From Stigmatella ashevillena (GTDB lineage Bacteria > Myxococcota > Myxococcia > Myxococcales > Myxococcaceae): DNA of 64,000 nt. The notes beneath the pieces are model-generated. The model was not told the DNA's origin. It saw nothing but the letters and a program-made list of their open reading frames with translations, and ran no database searches. The position numbers were made by a program, and so were the translations under genes. This document shows positions 56,182-64,000 of this stretch, piece after piece (the stretch's first letter is position 1; each line of letters starts with the position of its first letter). The stretch spans positions 8,054,425 to 8,118,424 of the forward strand of contig NZ_JAQNDM010000002.1 of the NCBI RefSeq assembly GCF_028368975.1. Reading direction: 5' to 3'.

Positions 56182-56661
56182 GGAATTATCCTCGTGCCGC
56201 CGCATGTGGACTGCCCCCCAGCCCCGGCCCTGGCTCGGAGGCTTGGACCGTACCAAGCAGGCGAGGTATCAATTTTGAGAACGGGCCTTTTAAAAGCAAC
56301 ACCCGTCCGGTGGTGAACCTGCCCGGCCCCTCAGGGTTCTCTAATTTCACTTATCAGCGAGCGGTTTTTTGATTGTTGACGATGCAGTGCGTCGTGGGTC
56401 TGTGTCCATTGGATGACGATGACGCAGGGGGCCACGGCATGGCAGCGCGGAATTCATGATGCAGCGGGTCTTCACCACGCGTGCGGTGAATGATGCGCCC
56501 GGTTCAGACCCTGGGAGCGATACATTTTTTTGTTGAGAGGCAATGACGGTCTGGATGAGTGCAGGCACCGCAATGACATCCGTGACGTCAAAGATGACCG
56601 GGCGGGAGAGCGGGCATAGAGTCCGGCCGCTCTCCAACCTCCCCCAGAGGGAAAGGACGAA
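56182..56661. other. 480-bp intergenic region between pckG and the DUF2911 gene
   Basis: No convincing gene. It contains the pckG leader with a GCTTGG-N6-CCAAGC repeat (56241-56258) and a CTTTTAAAAG palindrome (56287-56296). Two T-runs occur (56365-56370 and 56525-56532). A TTGACG at 56376 has no good -10. Both divergent promoters must lie here. Confidence 0.7.
56241..56258. promoter_or_regulatory. inverted repeat in the pckG upstream region
   Basis: GCTTGG (56241-56246) and CCAAGC (56253-56258) are perfect 6-bp arms with a 6-bp spacer, 60 bp before the pckG start. Could be an operator or leader hairpin. Confidence 0.35.
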
Positions 56662-57516
56662 GTGAGGACGATGAAGGCGTTTCTCGGGTACGTAGCCGGT
56701 GTTCTCTTGGCCCTCACCACTTCACCCGCATGGGCGCAGCTGGAACTGCCCCCGGCAAGCCCGGCGGCGAAGGTGATGCAGGTGGTCGGATTGACCGAAA
56801 TCTCGGTCGACTATTCGAGCCCCGCGGTCAAGGGGCGGCAGATCTGGGGCGGGTTGGTGCCCTGGGAGCAAGTGTGGCGGACCGGCGCGAACGCGGCCAC
56901 GAAGATCACCTTCGGCCGCGATGTGACCTTCGGGGGCAAGCCGGTTCCAGCGGGCACCTACGCGCTCGTCACCATTCCCTCGGAGAAGGGGTGGACGGTC
57001 GTGCTGAACAAAGAGCTCCGCTTGTACGGTGGCGGAAAGAGCTACGACGCCAAGGACGATGTCGTGCGCGTTTCTGGCGCGGCCTCCGAGATTCCCAACC
57101 GCGAGCGCTTGGCGTTCCTCTTCTCCAACACGACCGATGATCAGACGTCGCTGGACATGGAGTGGGAGAAGCTGCGCATCTCGGTGCCCATCCAGGCGAA
57201 CACGGCCGCGCAGGCGCAGGAGAACATCCAGGCCATGGTGAATGGCTCCTGGCGGTCGCTGGCCAACGCCGGACGCTACGTGGCCGATACGTCGAAGGAC
57301 TACCCCACGGCGCTGAAGTACCTGGACTCCTCGCTCGCCATCCAGTCGCACTGGTACAACAACTGGTTCAAGGCCGACATCCTGGCCCGCTCGGGCAAGT
57401 ACGCCGAGGCCCGCAAGCTGGCGCAGACCGCCTGGGACATGGGGCAGAAGGACCCGAACTTCTTCGTCAAGGACGCGGTCGCCAAGGCGCTCGTGGACTG
57501 GAAGGGGAAGAAGTAG
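56662..57516 (+). CDS. DUF2911 protein with C-terminal TPR-like region, exported
   Basis: 284 residues. Signal peptide MKAFLGYVAGVLLALTTSPAWA. DUF2911 core about 30-180: SPAAKVMQVVGLTEISVDYSSPAVKGRQIWGGLVPWEQVWRTGANAATKITFGRDVTFGGKPVPAGTYALVTIPSEKGWTVVLNK. A helical C-terminal part (DYPTALKYLDSSLAIQSHWYNNWFKADILARSGKYAEARKLAQTAWDMGQK) is TPR-like. Function unknown. GTG at 56662 (AAGGA-CGAA before it) and ATG at 56671 are both usable starts. Confidence 0.9.
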   Translation: MRTMKAFLGYVAGVLLALTTSPAWAQLELPPASPAAKVMQVVGLTEISVDYSSPAVKGRQIWGGLVPWEQVWRTGANAATKITFGRDVTFGGKPVPAGTYALVTIPSEKGWTVVLNKELRLYGGGKSYDAKDDVVRVSGAASEIPNRERLAFLFSNTTDDQTSLDMEWEKLRISVPIQANTAAQAQENIQAMVNGSWRSLANAGRYVADTSKDYPTALKYLDSSLAIQSHWYNNWFKADILARSGKYAEARKLAQTAWDMGQKDPNFFVKDAVAKALVDWKGKK

Positions 57517-57533
57517 TTCCTCCCCGGGCCTGG

Positions 57534-57564
57534 GAGCCTCCTGCCCTTCAGTGAGGGGAGGCTC
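57534..57564. terminator. hairpin between the DUF2911 gene and bshA
   Basis: GAGCCTC (57534-57540) and GAGGCTC (57558-57564) pair, with an inner CCCT/AGGG. It spans the bshA stop and could serve both convergent genes, but no T-tract is present on either side. Confidence 0.3.
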
Positions 57565-58714
57565 TCGTGCTCAGGCGGCGGTAGATGGCCTCGTAGCGGT
57601 CGATGGCCGGCGCGAGTTGGAAACACGCCAGGACATGCTGACGGGCGTTGCGCGAGAAGAGGCGCCAGTGCTCTGGGTCTCGGACCAGCGCGAGGACATG
57701 GTGGGCCATGGCCGCCACGTCCCCCACCGGGGTCAGATAGCCTCGCGTCCCGTGCTCGACCTGCTCGGGGATGCCTCCGATGTCACTGGCGACCACCGGG
57801 ATGCCGCAGCTCAATGCCTCGAGCGCGGCAAGGCCGAAGCTCTCCTGCTCACTCGGGAGGAGGAAGACATCGGCCGCGGCGAGCAGCTCGACGAAATGCT
57901 CCTGCTTGCCCAGGAAGGCCACACGCTCCTCGAGACCCAGTTCCCGCACCTTGCGTTCGGCAGGTGAGCGCTCGGGGCCATCTCCAATCATCACCAACCG
58001 GCACGGGTGCTCACGGTGGACCCTGGCGAAGACGGACACCACGTCGCCAATGCGCTTGACCGGCCGGAAATTCGAGACGTGGATGAGCACGGGCTCATCG
58101 TCTCGCAGGCCCGGAAAGAGCCGGTGCAGGTGGGCCCGGTCGCGGATGGGCGCGTAGCGCTCCGTGTCAACGAAGTTGGGGATGACCTCGATGGGGAAGG
58201 TCTCCGGGGGAATGCCGAACCCCTCCCAGGTGGCGCGCTGGAGGAATTCAGAAGGTGTGGTGACCGCATCACTGCGCAGGATGGAGAAGCGGGTGATGGG
58301 CAGGTAGGTGGGATCCGTCCCGACGAGCGTGGTGTCGGTGCCGTGAAGCGTCGTCACGATGCGCGGCGCCTTGTCCCCCAGGACTTCCCGGGCCATCCAG
58401 GCGGCCGTGGCATGGGGCACCGCGTAGTGGACGTGGAGGATGTCCAGGTGCTCGTACTGGGCGACCTCGATCATCTTGGAGGCGAGCGCGAGCGGATACG
58501 TCCCCGAATGGGCGAGCGCCGGGTAGTCACTCTCGGTCACTTCGTGGAAGACGACCTTCCGCGTCATGCCGTGGAGGCGCACCGGCAAGTCCCTGGCGAT
58601 GAAGTGGACGCGGTGACCGCGCTCGGCCATCGCCAGGCCGATTTCGGTCGCGACCATGCCGCTGCCTCCAAAGGTGGGAAAGCAGGTGATGGCCAGGTTG
58701 AGGGGGGCGCTCAT
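57548..58714 (-). CDS. bshA: N-acetyl-alpha-D-glucosaminyl L-malate synthase BshA
   Basis: 388 residues. GT4 glycosyltransferase joining UDP-GlcNAc and L-malate, first step of bacillithiol synthesis. Diagnostic N-terminus LAITCFPTFGGSGMVATEIGLAMAERGHRVHFIA, then HVHYAVPHATAAWMAREVLG, TTLHGTDTTLVGTDPTYLPITRFSILRSDAVTTPSEFLQ, IEVIPNFVDTERY, LIHVSNFRPVKRIGDVV and the E-x7-E nucleotide-binding motif in PSEQESFGLAALEALSCGIPVVASDIGGIPE. Third in bshC-bshB1-bshA, with its ATG overlapping the bshB1 stop (ATGA). Confidence 0.96.
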   Translation of the reverse strand: MSAPLNLAITCFPTFGGSGMVATEIGLAMAERGHRVHFIARDLPVRLHGMTRKVVFHEVTESDYPALAHSGTYPLALASKMIEVAQYEHLDILHVHYAVPHATAAWMAREVLGDKAPRIVTTLHGTDTTLVGTDPTYLPITRFSILRSDAVTTPSEFLQRATWEGFGIPPETFPIEVIPNFVDTERYAPIRDRAHLHRLFPGLRDDEPVLIHVSNFRPVKRIGDVVSVFARVHREHPCRLVMIGDGPERSPAERKVRELGLEERVAFLGKQEHFVELLAAADVFLLPSEQESFGLAALEALSCGIPVVASDIGGIPEQVEHGTRGYLTPVGDVAAMAHHVLALVRDPEHWRLFSRNARQHVLACFQLAPAIDRYEAIYRRLSTRASPH

Positions 58715-59517
58715 CGGGGGTCGGGGAAGAACAGGGGACGCGCGAAGGAATTCCGGCGGAAATGCTCCACCGGATCGGCCAGTCCCAAGGTCTCGCGCAG
58801 AACGTAGGGCTCACCGTGGGAGACGCCGATGCGGGCGCCGTAGAAGCGATCCCGGGCTTCGAGCGAGGTGAGCGACAGGGGCGAGCCGACCAGCGTCTGA
58901 GGACCCTCCACCCGGGCCTCCACCTGGCTTGCATAGCAACGGATGGCCGCCATCTTCTGGCCATGGGCCGCCGTCACGTCGATGACGACGCTGGGCTCGG
59001 CCAAGTGGCGCATGGGGTAGTAAAGGACCTGCCTTGGCGTGAAGGGCGTGTGGGCGGGGTCGGTCTCGAATTTGCGGACCGAGGCGAAGAACAGCGCACG
59101 GGTCACCAGCTCACTGGTGGCCTCATGGTCCGGGTGGCGTTCGTGTTGCCACGGGACGAGGACCAGCTCGGGACGCAGGCGGCGGAGCACCTCGGCCACC
59201 CGAGCGACGGGCGCGGTCTTCGCGCGTTCGGCCTCGGGCACCTCGAAGCCTGCCCACGGATGGAGCCACCCATCGGGCAGCCCTAGGTTCTCTCGAACGG
59301 TGAGTCCCAGGACCCGGGAGGCCGCTTCGGTCTCGGCGGCGCGTATTTCGGGTGTCCCGCGCGAGCTCTTCTCCCCACGCGTCAGATCCACGATGCCGGT
59401 GCGGTGGCCGAAGCCCGCCAGGGTGGCCAGGAGTCCACCGCAGAAGAGTTCGACGTCGTCGGGGTGGGGACCAAAGGCGAGGGCTTCGAGGCCATAGGTG
59501 GGCTCAGCCGTGCTCAT
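58711..59517 (-). CDS. bshB1: bacillithiol biosynthesis deacetylase BshB1
   Basis: 268 residues. PIG-L/LmbE zinc deacetylase removing the acetyl group of GlcNAc-malate. Zinc motif [14 protein letters not shown] (PHPDD in place of the usual AHPDD), [31 protein letters not shown] and the second motif [16 protein letters not shown]. No signal peptide, so cytosolic, unlike the PIG-L protein at 61230. The start at 59517 overlaps the bshC stop (ATGA); the longer upstream frame reads antisense-style sequence. Confidence 0.95.
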   Translation of the reverse strand: MSTAEPTYGLEALAFGPHPDDVELFCGGLLATLAGFGHRTGIVDLTRGEKSSRGTPEIRAAETEAASRVLGLTVRENLGLPDGWLHPWAGFEVPEAERAKTAPVARVAEVLRRLRPELVLVPWQHERHPDHEATSELVTRALFFASVRKFETDPAHTPFTPRQVLYYPMRHLAEPSVVIDVTAAHGQKMAAIRCYASQVEARVEGPQTLVGSPLSLTSLEARDRFYGARIGVSHGEPYVLRETLGLADPVEHFRRNSFARPLFFPDPR

Positions 59518-61142
59518 GGTTTCAGATCCTTTAGATCTCCCGAGAAGGGAGCGCAGGCATCGAGGACGAGCTGGGTGAAGGCCCGGCTCCCGAAGCGGCA
59601 CGCGTAGTACGGCAGTCCGTGGGTGCGCTCCTGAGGAGCTCCGGCGGGGAAGAGATGGGCCCGGAGGCGCTCCACGCGCTCGAGGGTCACCTGATCGCGT
59701 TGGGCGATGGCGCGGCCGTATCGCGCCACGAGGCGGGAGATGCCTCCGCGAACGGTCTTGTCCGTGCGGGAGAGGGCCCGGGCAAAGCCCGGTTCGAAGG
59801 CGGCTGTACGCTCGCTGAGACGGGCAAGCTCGGAGGCGAAAGCGCTCACGAGGCGGGCCTCGATGGCCTCGGGCGGCTCGAAGCCTTCCCCGGTCTTTTG
59901 GGCGGCGAGACGGGCCAGCACCTCGTCACGTGGGGCGGCCGCGTCCTCCGGGGATAGACCGAGCGTGTCGAGAAGACGGCGCACGCGGTCGTCAATCACC
60001 CGGAACCGGGCGCGCGGGACGATGAGGGGCATCGGCAGCGCCATGTGCGCGTAGAGGGGCGCGAGCTGCGCGAAATAGGCGATTTCTCCCGGTCCGCCGA
60101 CGTAGGCCGCCGTGGGAAGCCAGGTGTCCTGGAGGAGTGGGCGCAAGAGGGCCGAGGTCGTGAAGCGGAGCGGCTCGCGCTCGAGCCAGGAGAGGAGCTC
60201 GGCCGTGGTCACGGAGGCGTCTTCCGGGTGGCCCACGAGGTGCCATGTGCCTGGGGGGGAGGCGGGTTCGAGGCGGTAACGCGCGCCCTCGGGACCGTTG
60301 GGCGAGAAGAAACTGAGGGGAGCGCCTGGGCGGATGTGTACCTGTTCGGAGAAACCCGCCGAGGAGAGCGCATCGCCCCGCTCGGCGAGTCCATGGGCGA
60401 TGGCCGAAGCCTCCTCGAGAGACCGGCGGTGCAGCGGCGCGGCGAGGGGGGCGAGGCGCGGGTCGCTGGGATCGAGGAACACGAGCCCCTCGTCCGCGAA
60501 GAGGGTGGAGAGAACCTCGGCGAAGGCATCCGCCATCGTCGCCTCGGGGCGGTAGGCGCGCTCGAGCAGCTCCAGGTGCTCACCCGCGTGGGGCTGACTG
60601 CCCAACTCGGCATGCAGCATGGCAAGGGCATGGGGGATGCTCTCGCCAAGAGCGCAGTGGGCGACCGGGGTGCGCGAGGTCGCCGCACCGGGCATGTCGA
60701 GGGCCACGCGCAGGGCCTCGCCCGAGGCCCTTGGGACGAAGGAATGGTTGATCTCCGGCAGGTCATGGTCCTCTGTCTGAAGCCAGAAGACGGGGACGCA
60801 CGGTCGGCCCGTCTCTTCGGAGAGGGCCCGGGCGGCGACGATGGCGGAGGCGGCCTTGTAGACCGTGAAGAGGGGCCCGAGGAACAGCCCCACCTGCTGC
60901 CCGGTCACCACGGCCGTCGTGCCGGGACGGGCAAGCAGTTCCAGGTTTCGCTCGCGGGCGGGGCTCGGCGCGAGACGCGCGTGACGGGCCACCAGCGCCG
61001 CATGGAGCGCTGGGGCGACGGTGCGCGAGGCCGCGGCGGTTACGGCCTCGGCGCGGGCAGCCCGGTGCCGGAAACGGTCGGGGAGAAACTCGAGTGCGCG
61101 AGGATCACCGCGCATCCAGGATGCGGAGAAAGAAGAGGCCAC
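59514..61142 (-). CDS. bshC: bacillithiol biosynthesis cysteine-adding enzyme BshC
   Basis: 542 residues, full family length. Ligates cysteine to GlcN-malate. Landmarks: [110 protein letters not shown] and the C-terminal coiled coil. GTG at 61142 starts [21 protein letters not shown]; no clear ribosome site is present, and an ATG at 61115 is possible. First gene of the bsh operon, 87 bp from the divergent PIG-L gene. Confidence 0.95.
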   Translation of the reverse strand: MASSFSASWMRGDPRALEFLPDRFRHRAARAEAVTAAASRTVAPALHAALVARHARLAPSPARERNLELLARPGTTAVVTGQQVGLFLGPLFTVYKAASAIVAARALSEETGRPCVPVFWLQTEDHDLPEINHSFVPRASGEALRVALDMPGAATSRTPVAHCALGESIPHALAMLHAELGSQPHAGEHLELLERAYRPEATMADAFAEVLSTLFADEGLVFLDPSDPRLAPLAAPLHRRSLEEASAIAHGLAERGDALSSAGFSEQVHIRPGAPLSFFSPNGPEGARYRLEPASPPGTWHLVGHPEDASVTTAELLSWLEREPLRFTTSALLRPLLQDTWLPTAAYVGGPGEIAYFAQLAPLYAHMALPMPLIVPRARFRVIDDRVRRLLDTLGLSPEDAAAPRDEVLARLAAQKTGEGFEPPEAIEARLVSAFASELARLSERTAAFEPGFARALSRTDKTVRGGISRLVARYGRAIAQRDQVTLERVERLRAHLFPAGAPQERTHGLPYYACRFGSRAFTQLVLDACAPFSGDLKDLKP

Positions 61143-61229
61143 GGGCGCGGTGATAACAAGTCCGGTGCGCTGGAGCGACCAGAAGGAGCCCCGCGCCCGG
61201 TGGGCTGGGTTCTGTTAGGGTCCGCGCCG

Positions 61230-63716
61230 ATGCGAACCTGGGTCATCTTCGGAGTGGCAGTGGCCATGAGCCTTGGATTCTCCTCGGGGGCCCTTGGGCA
61301 ACCCTCCCGGCAACCCCATGCGGGGGAGATTGCCTTGGGCATCCGGCACCTCGGTATGACGGGGAGTGTGCTTTATGTGGCTGCCCACCCCGACGATGAG
61401 AACACGCGGCTGCTGGCATGGTTGGCGGGGGGGCGGGGTTTGCGGGCCGGTTATCTCTCGATGACGCGCGGGGACGGAGGGCAGAACCTCATCGGGGCGG
61501 AGCAGGACGAACTGCTGGGGCTCATTCGCACGAACGAGCTTCTCGCGGCGCGCCGCGTCGATGGCGCTGAGCAGATGTTCACGCGAGCGAGAGACTTCGG
61601 CTATTCGAAGAGCGCGGACGAGACGTTGCGCATCTGGGGTCATGACGCGGTGTTGGCCGACGTCGTGCTCGCCATCCGCCGCTTCCAACCGGATGTGATT
61701 GTGACGCGCTTCACCACGAAGCCGCCCAACCATGGGCACCATACCGCCTCGGCACTCTTGGCCGAGGAGGCTTTCGCGGCCGCGGCCGATCCCTCGCGAT
61801 TCCCCGAGCAGCTTGGGGCGCTGAAGCCGTGGAAGACAGATCGGCTCTTGAACAACGTCTCGAGTTGGAGCCTGAAGCCCGATGCGGACATGTCTGCCTA
61901 TCTCAAGGCCGATGTCGGCGGTTACGAGCCACTCTTGGGACGTTCGTGGGGAGAAGTCGCGGCGGAGAGCCGCAGCCAGCACAAGAGTCAGGGCTTCGGG
62001 GTGGCAGCCGAGCGCGGGACCCTGCTGGAGTACTTCGCTCCCCTTGCGGGAACGCGCCCGAAGTCTGATCTCTTCGAGGGACTCGATCTCACGTGGCGGA
62101 GGTGGAAGGGCACGGAGAAGGTCCTCCAGGCCATCGACGCGGCGTCGAGTGGGTTCGATCCCCGCGCGCCCCACCTGAGCCTCCCTGCGCTCTTGCGCGT
62201 GCACGAGGCGCTCTCGGCCCTTCCCGAAGACAACCCATGGAAAGCCATCAAGCTACAGGAGACCGAGGCGCTCATGAGCGCTTGCGCGGGCTTGTTCCTT
62301 GAGGTGCGTGCGACGGAGGAGTCAGCCGTTCCAGGCAGCCAGGTGACGCTGAAGCTGATGGCATTGAACCGCTCGTCGGCCGCGCTCCGGCTGGTGAGTG
62401 TGATGCTTCCGGGCGGCGAGTCCGTAGGTGTGAACTCGGCTCTGTCTGATGACAAGCCTTTCGCGCTCTCCAGCCAGGTGAAGATCCCGGCGGACGCGCG
62501 GATCTCGACGCCCTATTGGCTCCGGAAGCCCGTTGCGGGTGGCCTCTACACGTTGGAGGAGCAAGACCGCGCGCTCACCGGTCGGCCCGAAGGGGAGCCT
62601 GCCCTGGCGGTGACCTTTGTCTATGAGATCGGGGGCAAGCGCTTCACCGTGGTCCGTCCGGTGGTCTTCGTTTGGACGGATCCCGTGCGAGGTGAACTCT
62701 ACCGCGCCTTCGAGATCGCTCCGGCCGTCACGGCGACACTCGGGCGGGACGTTCTCATGTTCCCCAATGGCACACCCCAAACCGTCCCTGTGGTGTTGGC
62801 CGCGGGCCAGGCCGATGCCGCTGGCAAGGTCCGGATCGAGGTGCCGCCAGGCTGGCGCGCCGAGCCCTCCGAGGTGCCTTTCCAACTCGCCGCGCGAGGG
62901 GACGAGCGCACGGTCCTCTTTCAGCTCACGCCTCCCAAGAGCGCGAGTGAGAAGGCCCGGCTGCGCGTCGTCGTCGACAGCGGTGGCCGTGCCGAATCAT
63001 GGCGTGTCCGCACGGTGAGGCATGAGCACATCCCACCGCAGTCGGTGCGCCAGCCTTCCGAGGCAGTCCTGGTTCCGGTGACTCTCGCCACGAAGGTGCG
63101 GCGGGTGGGCTACATCCCCGGGCCAGGGGATCGGGTGGCCGAGAGCCTTGCCGCCACCGGGTACGAAGTGACAGTGCTTCCCGAGGAACGTCTGGCTTCC
63201 GAGAAGCTGGAGCGCTTCGAAGCCATTCTGGTCGGTGTGCGTGCCTTCAACGCCAACCCGCGTCTCGCCCTCCACCGCGAGCGGCTCTTGCGGTACGTGG
63301 AAGGAGGAGGGCGGTTGGTCGTCCAGTACAACACCAACAGCCGAGTGGGGCCGCTCACCGCCTTTATCGGGCCCTACCCTCTGGAGATCGGGCGCGAGCG
63401 GGTGACGGATGAGACCGCGGCGATGACGCCCGTGGAACCCCGGGATCCGCTCCTGAATACCCCCAACCGCTTGGGGCCCGCCGACTTCGAGGGCTGGGTC
63501 CAGGAGCGCGGGCTCTACTTCGCCTCGACATGGGACAAGCACTATCAGCCCGTGTTCTCCATGCAGGACCCGGGTGAAGAGCCGCTCCAGGGCGGACTGC
63601 TCGTGGCCCGCCATGGCAAGGGAACCTTCATCTACACGGGCATCGCGTTCTTCCGTCAGCTTCCCGCGGGCGTGCCCGGTGCCTATCGCCTGCTTGCGAA
63701 CCTCCTCGCCCGATGA
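61230..63716 (+). CDS. exported PIG-L family deacetylase, large form
   Basis: 828 residues. Signal peptide MRTWVIFGVAVAMSLGFSSGALG. PIG-L zinc domain about 45-280 with AAHPDDENTRLLAWL, GDGGQNLIGAEQDELLGLIRTNELLAARRVDGAEQMFTRARDFGYSKSADE and the second motif PPNHGHHTASALLAEEAF. A beta-sandwich (about 340-620) and a C-terminal class-I glutamine-amidotransferase-like domain (about 630-828: RRVGYIPGPGDRVAESLAATGYEVTVLPEE...LVGVRAFNANPRLALHRERLLRYVEGGGRLVVQYN) complete it. Substrate unknown; bacillithiol-conjugate amidases belong to the same superfamily. First gene of an operon with a small membrane protein and a symporter. Confidence 0.92.
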   Translation: MRTWVIFGVAVAMSLGFSSGALGQPSRQPHAGEIALGIRHLGMTGSVLYVAAHPDDENTRLLAWLAGGRGLRAGYLSMTRGDGGQNLIGAEQDELLGLIRTNELLAARRVDGAEQMFTRARDFGYSKSADETLRIWGHDAVLADVVLAIRRFQPDVIVTRFTTKPPNHGHHTASALLAEEAFAAAADPSRFPEQLGALKPWKTDRLLNNVSSWSLKPDADMSAYLKADVGGYEPLLGRSWGEVAAESRSQHKSQGFGVAAERGTLLEYFAPLAGTRPKSDLFEGLDLTWRRWKGTEKVLQAIDAASSGFDPRAPHLSLPALLRVHEALSALPEDNPWKAIKLQETEALMSACAGLFLEVRATEESAVPGSQVTLKLMALNRSSAALRLVSVMLPGGESVGVNSALSDDKPFALSSQVKIPADARISTPYWLRKPVAGGLYTLEEQDRALTGRPEGEPALAVTFVYEIGGKRFTVVRPVVFVWTDPVRGELYRAFEIAPAVTATLGRDVLMFPNGTPQTVPVVLAAGQADAAGKVRIEVPPGWRAEPSEVPFQLAARGDERTVLFQLTPPKSASEKARLRVVVDSGGRAESWRVRTVRHEHIPPQSVRQPSEAVLVPVTLATKVRRVGYIPGPGDRVAESLAATGYEVTVLPEERLASEKLERFEAILVGVRAFNANPRLALHRERLLRYVEGGGRLVVQYNTNSRVGPLTAFIGPYPLEIGRERVTDETAAMTPVEPRDPLLNTPNRLGPADFEGWVQERGLYFASTWDKHYQPVFSMQDPGEEPLQGGLLVARHGKGTFIYTGIAFFRQLPAGVPGAYRLLANLLAR

Positions 63717-63883
63717 CAACCCCTCCGAAGCCCCCTGAGTCGGCCGGTGCCCCGGCACCTCGGCCCGAACTCGACGACACGCCGCCCCTGCTCGGGTCCT
63801 GGCGCAACATCTACCTCTTGGTGCTGGGCAACCTTGCCCTGCTCATCGCCCTGTTCTGGGCGCTTACCCGGGCCTATTCGTGA
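63713..63883 (+). CDS. 56-residue single-pass membrane protein
   Basis: Short gene between the PIG-L enzyme and the symporter. The ATG at 63713 overlaps the PIG-L stop (ATGA) and the TGA at 63881-63883 overlaps the next start (GTGA). The sequence has a Pro/Ala-rich N-terminal tail (MTTPPKPPESAGAPAPRPEL) and one hydrophobic helix (NIYLLVLGNLALLIALFWALTRAY). Tight coupling on both sides argues that it is translated. A small accessory subunit of the symporter is a reasonable guess. Confidence 0.8.
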   Translation: MTTPPKPPESAGAPAPRPELDDTPPLLGSWRNIYLLVLGNLALLIALFWALTRAYS

Positions 63884-64000
63884 CATTGCTCGACTGGTTG
63901 GTCCTCATCGGGACGACGGCATTCATCGTGGGCTGGGGGCTCTGGCGGACGCGCGGCGAGAGCAGCACCACGGAGGGCTTTCTGCGCGGTGGCCACGAGA
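63880..64000 (+). CDS. N-terminal start of a sodium:solute symporter (SSS family), cut by window edge
   Basis: GTG at 63880 overlaps the preceding stop (GTGA). The 40 visible residues (MTLLDWLVLIGTTAFIVGWGLWRTRGESSTTEGFLRGGHE) contain the first membrane helix and the T-x2-GF-L-x-GG pattern that precedes the first loop of SSS transporters (usually YFLGGR-type). Only the N-terminus is available, so the family call rests on that pattern and the context. Confidence 0.7.
   Translation, partial: MTLLDWLVLIGTTAFIVGWGLWRTRGESSTTEGFLRGGHE

Noticed and set aside
60045-61229. In-frame N-terminal extension of the PIG-L protein over bshC
   Set aside because: Antisense to bshC; the signal peptide at 61230 marks the true start.

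Overview
This is a GC-rich, densely coded chromosomal window with strong third-position G/C bias. It looks like a myxobacterium (Myxococcota; I would guess Stigmatella, Cystobacter or Archangium type). The reasons are the many lipoproteins of unknown function, the NtrC-type sigma-54 activator, the hybrid kinases, the RCC1-repeat lipoproteins, the H1-like Lys/Ala-rich extension on RsfS and the codon bias. Taxonomy is inferred from gene style only. I saw no rRNA, tRNA, CRISPR array, transposase or prophage.

Layout. 1-4 kb: a truncated gene end, a divergent MerR regulator / SAM methyltransferase pair sharing a SoxR-like dyad operator, an AlkX (YcaQ-type) DNA glycosylase and a small secreted protein. 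4-9 kb: two divergently transcribed RCC1-repeat lipoproteins, each with 14 repeats on a 150-bp period, and an unknown lipoprotein. 9.7-15.5 kb: a large exported GH3 glucosidase with a palindromic operator at its ribosome binding site, then proA-rsfS-rlmH on the other strand. 15.5-22 kb: a Clp_N/HEAT-like protein, an outer-membrane barrel, lipoproteins, a coiled-coil exported protein preceded by a sigma-54-like promoter, its NtrC-like upstream neighbour and a NUDIX hydrolase. 22-29 kb: a haem-oxygenase-like protein, a polytopic chemoreceptor, and a two-gene trehalose module (beta-phosphoglucomutase/trehalose-phosphatase fusion plus GH65 enzyme).

29-47 kb: a polar amino-acid ABC transporter with a fused binding protein/permease, a stand-alone MbtH-like protein, a flippase-like membrane protein, a cold-shock protein, a P450, a sensor kinase, three different monovalent cation/proton antiporters, a hybrid kinase and radA. 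47-54 kb: a bioB-bioF-bioD operon behind a probable BirA operator, continuing into a small unknown gene and an aminotransferase, followed by an exported binding protein/TPR pair. 54-57.5 kb: GTP-dependent PEP carboxykinase and a DUF2911 protein.

57.5-64 kb: a complete, translationally coupled bacillithiol operon (bshC-bshB1-bshA). It is divergent from an exported PIG-L deacetylase, a 56-residue membrane protein and the start of a sodium:solute symporter, all linked by 4-base overlaps. This last locus is the best candidate for an undescribed system: thiol synthesis on one side, and an exported amidase/deacetylase plus importer of unknown substrate on the other.
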